Shown piece after piece: positions 59,483-64,000 of a DNA stretch of 64,000 bases. Made by a program: the position numbers and the translations under genes. Positions within the stretch are counted from its first letter, which is position 1; every line of letters begins with the position of its first letter. The stretch comes from Pseudomonas sp. LRP2-20 (GTDB lineage: Bacteria > Pseudomonadota > Gammaproteobacteria > Pseudomonadales > Pseudomonadaceae): positions 3,602,001 through 3,666,000 of the forward strand of contig NZ_AP025944.1 of the NCBI RefSeq assembly GCF_024349685.1, written 5' to 3'. The notes under the pieces are model-generated. The model was not told the DNA's origin, did not search any database, and was given only the letters and a program-made list of their open reading frames with translations.

Positions 59483-60802
59483 CTACAGTGTCATCGCCGC
59501 CAGCCAGCCGAACGCCAGCAGCGGCAGGTTGTAGTGGATGAAGGTGGGTACCACGGTGTCCCAGATATGGTGGTGCTGGCCATCCACGTTCAGCCCGGAG
59601 GTCGGGCCAAGGGTCGAGTCCGAAGCCGGCGAGCCGGCATCGCCCAAGGCCCCTGCGGTACCGACGATGCACACTGTGGCCAGCGGGTCGAAGCCCAGCT
59701 GCACGCACAGCGGCACGAAGATCGCCGCGAGGATCGGCACCGTCGAGAACGACGAGCCGATGCCCATGGTCACCAGCAACCCCACCAGCAGCATCAGCAA
59801 GGCGCCAATGCCCTTGCTGTGGTCGATCCATTGCGCCGAGGTCTCGACCAGGCTCCTGACCTCACCGGTGGCCTTCATCACATCGGCAAAGCCCGAGGCG
59901 GCAATCATGATGAAGCCGATCATGGCCATCATCTTCATGCCTTCGGTAAACAGGTCGTCGGTGTCCTTCCAGCGCACGATGCCCGACAGCGAGAAGATCA
60001 GAAAACCGACCATGGCGCCGATGATCATCGAGTCCAGCCACAACTGCACGATGAATGCAGCGGCGATCGCCAGCCCCGCCACCAGCAGGGTCAGCGGGTT
60101 GTACTCCACGCTGACCTGCTCGACCTGCTCGATGCGCGCCAGGTCGTAGTCGCGCTTCTTGCGGTAGCTGATGAACACCGCCAGCAGCAGGCCGGCGAAC
60201 ATGCCGGCGGCCGGGATGGCCATGGCATGGGTGACGTTGACCCCGCTGACATCGACCCCGGCACGGGCGACGTTGGCCAGCAGGATCTCGTTGAGGAAGA
60301 TGTTGCCAAAGCCCACCGGCAGGAACATGTACGGGGTGATCAGGCCAAAGGTGATGACGCAGGCGATCAGCCGCCGGTCGATGCGCAGGCGCGTCAGTAC
60401 GTACAGCAGCGGCGGCACCAGCAGCGGGATGAAGGCGATATGGATGGGCAGGATGTTCTGCGACGACACCGCCACCACCAGCATCAGGCCGATCAGCAGC
60501 CATTTGACCTTGCCGCCGTTGGCATGGCCCTGGCGGTCGATCATGTTCAGCGCACGGTCGGCCATGGCATGGGCCATGCCGGACTTGGCGATGGCCACCG
60601 CGAAGGCGCCGAGCAAGGCATAGGACAGTGCCACCGTGGCACCGCCACCGAGGCCGCCGTTGAAGGCCTTGAGCGTGCCTTCGATCCCCAGGCCGCCGAC
60701 CAGGCCACCGACCAGGGCGCCGATGATCAGGGCGATGACCACATGCACACGGGACAGGCTGAGTATCAGCATGATGCCGACCGCGGCGATCACTGCATTC
60801 AT
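59483..60802 (-). CDS. Na+/H+ antiporter family protein (NhaC-like)
   Basis: 439 residues from [18 protein letters not shown] behind GAGGAAC; the upstream in-frame extension runs through the repeat element. About 11-12 membrane helices. The region [40 protein letters not shown] and [20 protein letters not shown] fit the ion transporter superfamily branch of NhaC/YuiF-type antiporters, which also includes amino acid transporters. The substrate is therefore uncertain. It converges with the FecR gene, with 4 nt between the stops. Confidence 0.75.
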   Translation of the reverse strand: MNAVIAAVGIMLILSLSRVHVVIALIIGALVGGLVGGLGIEGTLKAFNGGLGGGATVALSYALLGAFAVAIAKSGMAHAMADRALNMIDRQGHANGGKVKWLLIGLMLVVAVSSQNILPIHIAFIPLLVPPLLYVLTRLRIDRRLIACVITFGLITPYMFLPVGFGNIFLNEILLANVARAGVDVSGVNVTHAMAIPAAGMFAGLLLAVFISYRKKRDYDLARIEQVEQVSVEYNPLTLLVAGLAIAAAFIVQLWLDSMIIGAMVGFLIFSLSGIVRWKDTDDLFTEGMKMMAMIGFIMIAASGFADVMKATGEVRSLVETSAQWIDHSKGIGALLMLLVGLLVTMGIGSSFSTVPILAAIFVPLCVQLGFDPLATVCIVGTAGALGDAGSPASDSTLGPTSGLNVDGQHHHIWDTVVPTFIHYNLPLLAFGWLAAMTL

Positions 60803-60961
60803 GGTTTGGGGTTCCTCATAGCGGCAGACAAAAAAGCGCGCACTCTGACGGAGTGGGAGGGATATGTCAAAAGCGCCATATTTCGGCGTATTTCGCTGTA
60901 ATTTTAAATTGAATGTTTGAATAAAGAAAAAATGGGCGGGGCCGATATAGGGGGAGGCTTT

Positions 60962-61250
60962 GAGGTGATTGCCTTGAGGGTTGCGGCGCCAGTGAGACCG
61001 AGCGCCGCCCGCGCGGCGCATCGCGAGCTGCGCTCGCTCCTACGTTTGTTTCGGGCCAATTATTCCTGGGGGATTTGCGCGCGGACGCCTTGGCGCATGG
61101 TGCGATATCGCGTCGTACCAACAAGGCGGTCGCGCGCCTGGCACAGGCGTTACTGGCCCGAAACAAACGTAGGAGCGAGCGCAGCTCGCGATGCGCCGCG
61201 CGGGCGGCGCTCGCTCTCACAAGCGCTGAATACCTCAAGGCAAACACCTC
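60962..61250. repeat. MITE-like palindromic element, copy 2
   Basis: A 289-bp element in the 496-bp gap between the antiporter and chemoreceptor genes. The outer ends GAGGTGATTGCCTTGAGG and the complement near 61232-61250 match, the inner arms run from CGCC at 60985 to GGCC at 61057 and back from 61155 to 61227. The centre matches, in inverted orientation, that of the copy at 27819. The remainder of the gap (60803-60961 and 61251-61298) is AT-rich promoter DNA without genes. Confidence 0.8.
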
Positions 61251-61298
61251 CCAGCCCCACCGCCAAACCCTGACTGCCAAAAAAAGGGATTCCCCACC

Positions 61299-63443
61299 AT
61301 GCCTTTGCGACAACTTTCCATCCAGTGGAAAATTACCCTGCTCGCCGGTCTCTGCCTCGCCGGCATCGTCACCCTCCTTGTCGGCCTTTCGCTGTACCGC
61401 ATGGACCACAGCTCGGACCTGGTCAAGGCCAGCAGCATGCAGATGCTCACCGAGGCCGCGCAGTCGCGTATCGAGTCGCAAGGTGAAGTCCAGGCCCTGA
61501 ACATCCGCCGCCAGTTCATGGATGCCTACCAATACGGTGCGGGCTTTTCGCGCCAGGTGCTGTTCCTGCGCGAACAGGCGGAAAAACGCTTCCTCGATGC
61601 CTTCGACCTGCGCGAAGACATGACTCGCCAGGTGCGCGCCGCGCTGCAGGCCAACCCCGACCTGCTCGGCCTGTCGCTGGTGTTCGAGCCCAATGCGCTG
61701 GACAACAAGGACAGCCTGTTCGCCGGCAAAGCCGAACTGGGCAGCAACGAAACCGGGCGCTTCGCCCTGTACTGGTCGCAACCGCGCGCCGGGCAGCTGA
61801 CCGCCATGGCCCTGCCCGAACACGACATGGCCAACACCGAGATCGGCCCCAGCGGCCAGCCGGCCAATACCTGGTGGAACTGCCCGCGCAGCACCGGCAA
61901 GGTCTGCGTGGTGGAGCCGTACTTCTATGACATCGACGGCCAGCGCGTGCTGATGACCAGCATCGTCTTCCCGCTGGCGGTAAACGGCAAGATCATTGCC
62001 ACCCTGTCCATCGACATCAACCTCAACAGCCTGCAGGCCCTGAGCCAGGACGCCAGCCGCAGCCTCTACGAAGGCCGCACCACGGTCGGTATCCTCAGCC
62101 CGGTCGGCCTGCTGGCCGGCTACAGCACCGACGCCAGCAAGCTGGCCCAGCGTTTCGACCAGGTCGACCCGCGCCAGGGCGCCGAGCTGGTGCGCAAGCT
62201 GGCCGCGGGCAAGCTGACCACCCTGCACGATCAGGCGCGCCTGAAAGTGCTGGCCGCCTTCGAACCGATTCCCGGCGCCCAACCCTGGGGCGTGCTGCTG
62301 GACGTGCCGGAAAACGCCCTGACCGGCCCCGCCGAAGCCCTCAAGCAAGAGCTGGACACACTGAACACCAGCGGCACCCTGCTGGAGCTGGGCCTGGGCC
62401 TGGCCGCGGCGGTCGCCGGCCTGCTGCTGGTGTGGCTGATGGCGCGTGGCGTGACCAAGCCGATCCTCGGCGTCGCCGCCATGCTCAAGGACATCGCCAG
62501 CGGCGAAGGCGACCTGACCCGCCGCCTGACCTACGACAAGCGCGACGAACTCGGCGAGCTGGCCGGCTGGTTCAACCGCTTCCTCGACAAGCTGCAACCG
62601 ACCATCGCCGAGGTGAAGCGCTCGGTGCAGGCCGCCCGCGGCACCGCCGACCAGTCCTCGGCCATCGCCAGCGAGACCAGTGCCGGCATGGAACAGCAGT
62701 ACCGCCAGGTCGACCAGGTGGCCACCGCCTCCCACGAAATGAGCGCCACCGCCCAGGACGTCGCCCGCAGCGCCGCCCAGGCCGCACAGGCTGCACGCGA
62801 CGCCGACCAGGCCACCCGTGAAGGCCTGGCGGTGATCGACCGCACCACCAACAGCATCGATGCCCTGGCCGCCGACATGAGCAGCGCCATGGCCGAAGTC
62901 GAAGGCCTGGCGCAGAACAGCGAGAAGATCGGCTCGGTGCTCGAGGTGATCCGCTCGATCGCCGAGCAGACCAACCTGCTGGCGCTCAACGCCGCCATCG
63001 AAGCGGCCCGCGCCGGTGAGGCCGGCCGCGGCTTTGCCGTGGTCGCCGACGAAGTGCGCAACCTGGCCCAGCGCACCCAGGAATCGGTGGAAGAAACCCG
63101 CCAGGTGATCGAAGCCCTGCAGACCGGTACCCGTGAAGTGGTCGGTGCCATGGACAGCAGCCACCGCCAGGCCCAGGGCGGTGTCGAGCAGGTCGGCCAA
63201 GCGGTTACCGCGTTGCAGCGCATCGGCCAGGCGGTGAGCGTGATCACCGACATGAACCTGCAGATCGCGTCGGCCGCCGAAGAACAGAGTGCGGTGGCCG
63301 AAGAGATCAACAGCAACGTCGCGACCATCCGCGATGTCACCGAGTCGCTGTCCGGGCAGGCCAACGAATCGGCGCGGGTCAGCCAGTCGCTGAACAGCCT
63401 GGCCAACCAGCAACAGGCGCTTATGGACCAGTTCCGCGTCTGA
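61299..63443 (+). CDS. methyl-accepting chemotaxis protein with dCache sensor domain
   Basis: 714 residues. A first membrane helix (about 12-32) is followed by a 330-residue periplasmic domain of dCache type ([38 protein letters not shown]), a second membrane helix (about 363-383), HAMP ([20 protein letters not shown]) and the signalling hairpin tip ([37 protein letters not shown]). dCache domains often bind amino acids, polyamines or organic acids; the ligand here is unknown. The 3' end has no CheR-docking pentapeptide. The MITE-like element lies just upstream. Confidence 0.9.
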   Translation: MPLRQLSIQWKITLLAGLCLAGIVTLLVGLSLYRMDHSSDLVKASSMQMLTEAAQSRIESQGEVQALNIRRQFMDAYQYGAGFSRQVLFLREQAEKRFLDAFDLREDMTRQVRAALQANPDLLGLSLVFEPNALDNKDSLFAGKAELGSNETGRFALYWSQPRAGQLTAMALPEHDMANTEIGPSGQPANTWWNCPRSTGKVCVVEPYFYDIDGQRVLMTSIVFPLAVNGKIIATLSIDINLNSLQALSQDASRSLYEGRTTVGILSPVGLLAGYSTDASKLAQRFDQVDPRQGAELVRKLAAGKLTTLHDQARLKVLAAFEPIPGAQPWGVLLDVPENALTGPAEALKQELDTLNTSGTLLELGLGLAAAVAGLLLVWLMARGVTKPILGVAAMLKDIASGEGDLTRRLTYDKRDELGELAGWFNRFLDKLQPTIAEVKRSVQAARGTADQSSAIASETSAGMEQQYRQVDQVATASHEMSATAQDVARSAAQAAQAARDADQATREGLAVIDRTTNSIDALAADMSSAMAEVEGLAQNSEKIGSVLEVIRSIAEQTNLLALNAAIEAARAGEAGRGFAVVADEVRNLAQRTQESVEETRQVIEALQTGTREVVGAMDSSHRQAQGGVEQVGQAVTALQRIGQAVSVITDMNLQIASAAEEQSAVAEEINSNVATIRDVTESLSGQANESARVSQSLNSLANQQQALMDQFRV

Positions 63444-63448
63444 GCCAG

Positions 63449-63480
63449 GGTGCCGCTGCGCGCACAGGCGCAGCGGCACC
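63449..63480. terminator. bidirectional terminator hairpin
   Basis: GGTGCCGCTGCGC (63449-63461) pairs perfectly with GCGCAGCGGCACC (63468-63480), a 13-bp stem with a 6-nt loop between the converging chemoreceptor and protease genes. Confidence 0.75.
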
Positions 63481-63492
63481 GGTCAAGGCCAA

Positions 63493-64000
63493 TCACGCCG
63501 GGTGAAAGCGCCCGCCCCCCAGCATCTGGTCAAGCATGACCAACGCCCCCTCCACGTTGGGCCTGGCCCCCATCGGCAAGACGTCGGTGTCGGGCAGTGT
63601 CGCATCACCGTAACCTGACGCCATCACCAGCAGGTGCATCTGGTCCGCGTTGAGGTAGATGTGATGCTGCTCCATCGCATAGGACTGGATCAGGCTCAAG
63701 GCGCCTGCCACCATCGGGGTGGCCGACGAAGTACCGGCATAGGTGTCGGTGTAGTCACTGTCCTCCCCATCCTTGTCCTGCAAGGCTCCGTACGAAAGCG
63801 TGACCACGCTGTCGCCCCAGGCGTTGAGCATGCGGTACCGATAGTTGTAGTTGGAGTAAGCGTGGGGTTTGCCATCCCATGACTGGCAAGCGCCCACCAG
63901 GATGGCGCCGACATCGGCGTGATCGGCGAAGTTTCGATGTTGCGCCAGGTCGACCCCGTGCCCGGCGACCGTGCCATGGCCGGCATCGGTCTGGCTGCTG
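63493..64000 (-). CDS. S8 family (subtilisin-like) serine protease, C-terminal part
   Basis: About 168 codons are visible; the start is beyond the right edge. The catalytic serine motif is clear in YAGTSSATPMVAGALSLIQ. Upstream residues include DVGAILVGACQSWDGKPHAY and GDSVVTLSYGALQ, as in the strand before the Ser loop of subtilases; GHGTVAGHGVDLAQ lies nearer the edge. The catalytic Asp and His lie outside. The C-terminus continues as a short helical region (ADQMHLLVMASGYGDATLP). Probably secreted, but the signal peptide cannot be seen. Confidence 0.75.
   Translation of the reverse strand, partial: SSQTDAGHGTVAGHGVDLAQHRNFADHADVGAILVGACQSWDGKPHAYSNYNYRYRMLNAWGDSVVTLSYGALQDKDGEDSDYTDTYAGTSSATPMVAGALSLIQSYAMEQHHIYLNADQMHLLVMASGYGDATLPDTDVLPMGARPNVEGALVMLDQMLGGGRFHPA

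Noticed and set aside
60867..63479. 870-codon minus-strand open frame
   Set aside because: Antisense to the chemoreceptor and running through the repeat element; His/Gln/Gly/Val-rich translation typical of shadow frames.

Overview
The window is about 64 kb of a GC-rich Pseudomonas chromosome, most probably of the P. putida group. The evidence is the codon use, the P. putida-type REP hairpins (for example 21627-21720 and 32841-32933), and the gene order pobA-pobR-liuR-mvaB-crcY-mgtC-like, which I recall from P. putida KT2440 (basis: knowledge, not searched). No rRNA, tRNA, CRISPR array, replication origin, integrase or transposase gene was seen.

Layout. 1-2.8 kb: a DUF3300 secreted protein cut by the left edge, a small exported basic protein, a VIT-like membrane protein and a 70-residue unknown. 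3.2-11.6 kb: two tandem copies of a type VI secretion (T6SS) VasX-like pore-forming effector, each followed with a 1-nt overlap by a DUF6708 membrane protein, the presumed immunity protein. 11.8-14.1 kb: a small lipoprotein, a VOC protein, a TorF-type outer-membrane protein and a double cupin. 14.19-15.06 kb: a large non-coding palindrome bordered by hexanucleotide microsatellites. 15.1-24.8 kb: a LysR regulator and a co-oriented operon for itaconate use (hydratase ich, acyl-CoA dehydrogenase, MmgE/PrpD protein, CoA-transferase ict, citramalyl-CoA lyase ccl) with a three-gene TRAP transporter. 25-27.8 kb: gamma-glutamyltransferase with a downstream LysR gene. 28.1-32.8 kb: pobA/pobR for 4-hydroxybenzoate, liuR-mvaB, the small RNA crcY with a sigma54 promoter, and an MgtC-like protein. 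33-40.8 kb: DUF3203, CcoG, a MocR-type regulator, two tandem hybrid histidine kinases and an SDR. 41-49.3 kb: a second T6SS island, vgrG - Tle3 lipase - Tla3 adaptor - PAAR, followed by a damaged duplicate of Tla3-PAAR; both vgrG and tle3 contain an apparent one-base frameshift. 49.3-58.3 kb: EmrB-EmrA-MarR, a FixL/FixJ-like two-component system, an acyl-CoA synthetase and an acyl-CoA dehydrogenase. 58.4-64 kb: an orphan FecR, an Na+/H+ antiporter-family protein, a dCache chemoreceptor and a subtilisin-like protease cut by the right edge.

How the parts relate. Catabolic genes (itaconate, 4-hydroxybenzoate, leucine-type HMG-CoA cleavage, fatty acids) share the window with crcY, an Hfq/Crc-sequestering RNA. 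Several of their leaders (ich, dctP, pobA, mvaB) carry AANAANAA motifs of the kind Hfq/Crc binds, which suggests they are repressed on preferred carbon sources. The T6SS genes are auxiliary effector modules; no core T6SS apparatus genes are present.

The most notable non-genic structures are a family of about 285-290 bp palindromic elements (27819-28103, 60962-61250 and a collapsed copy at 49216-49313) that look like MITEs, and the 860-bp microsatellite-bordered palindrome. All functional calls come from reading motifs; no database search was run.
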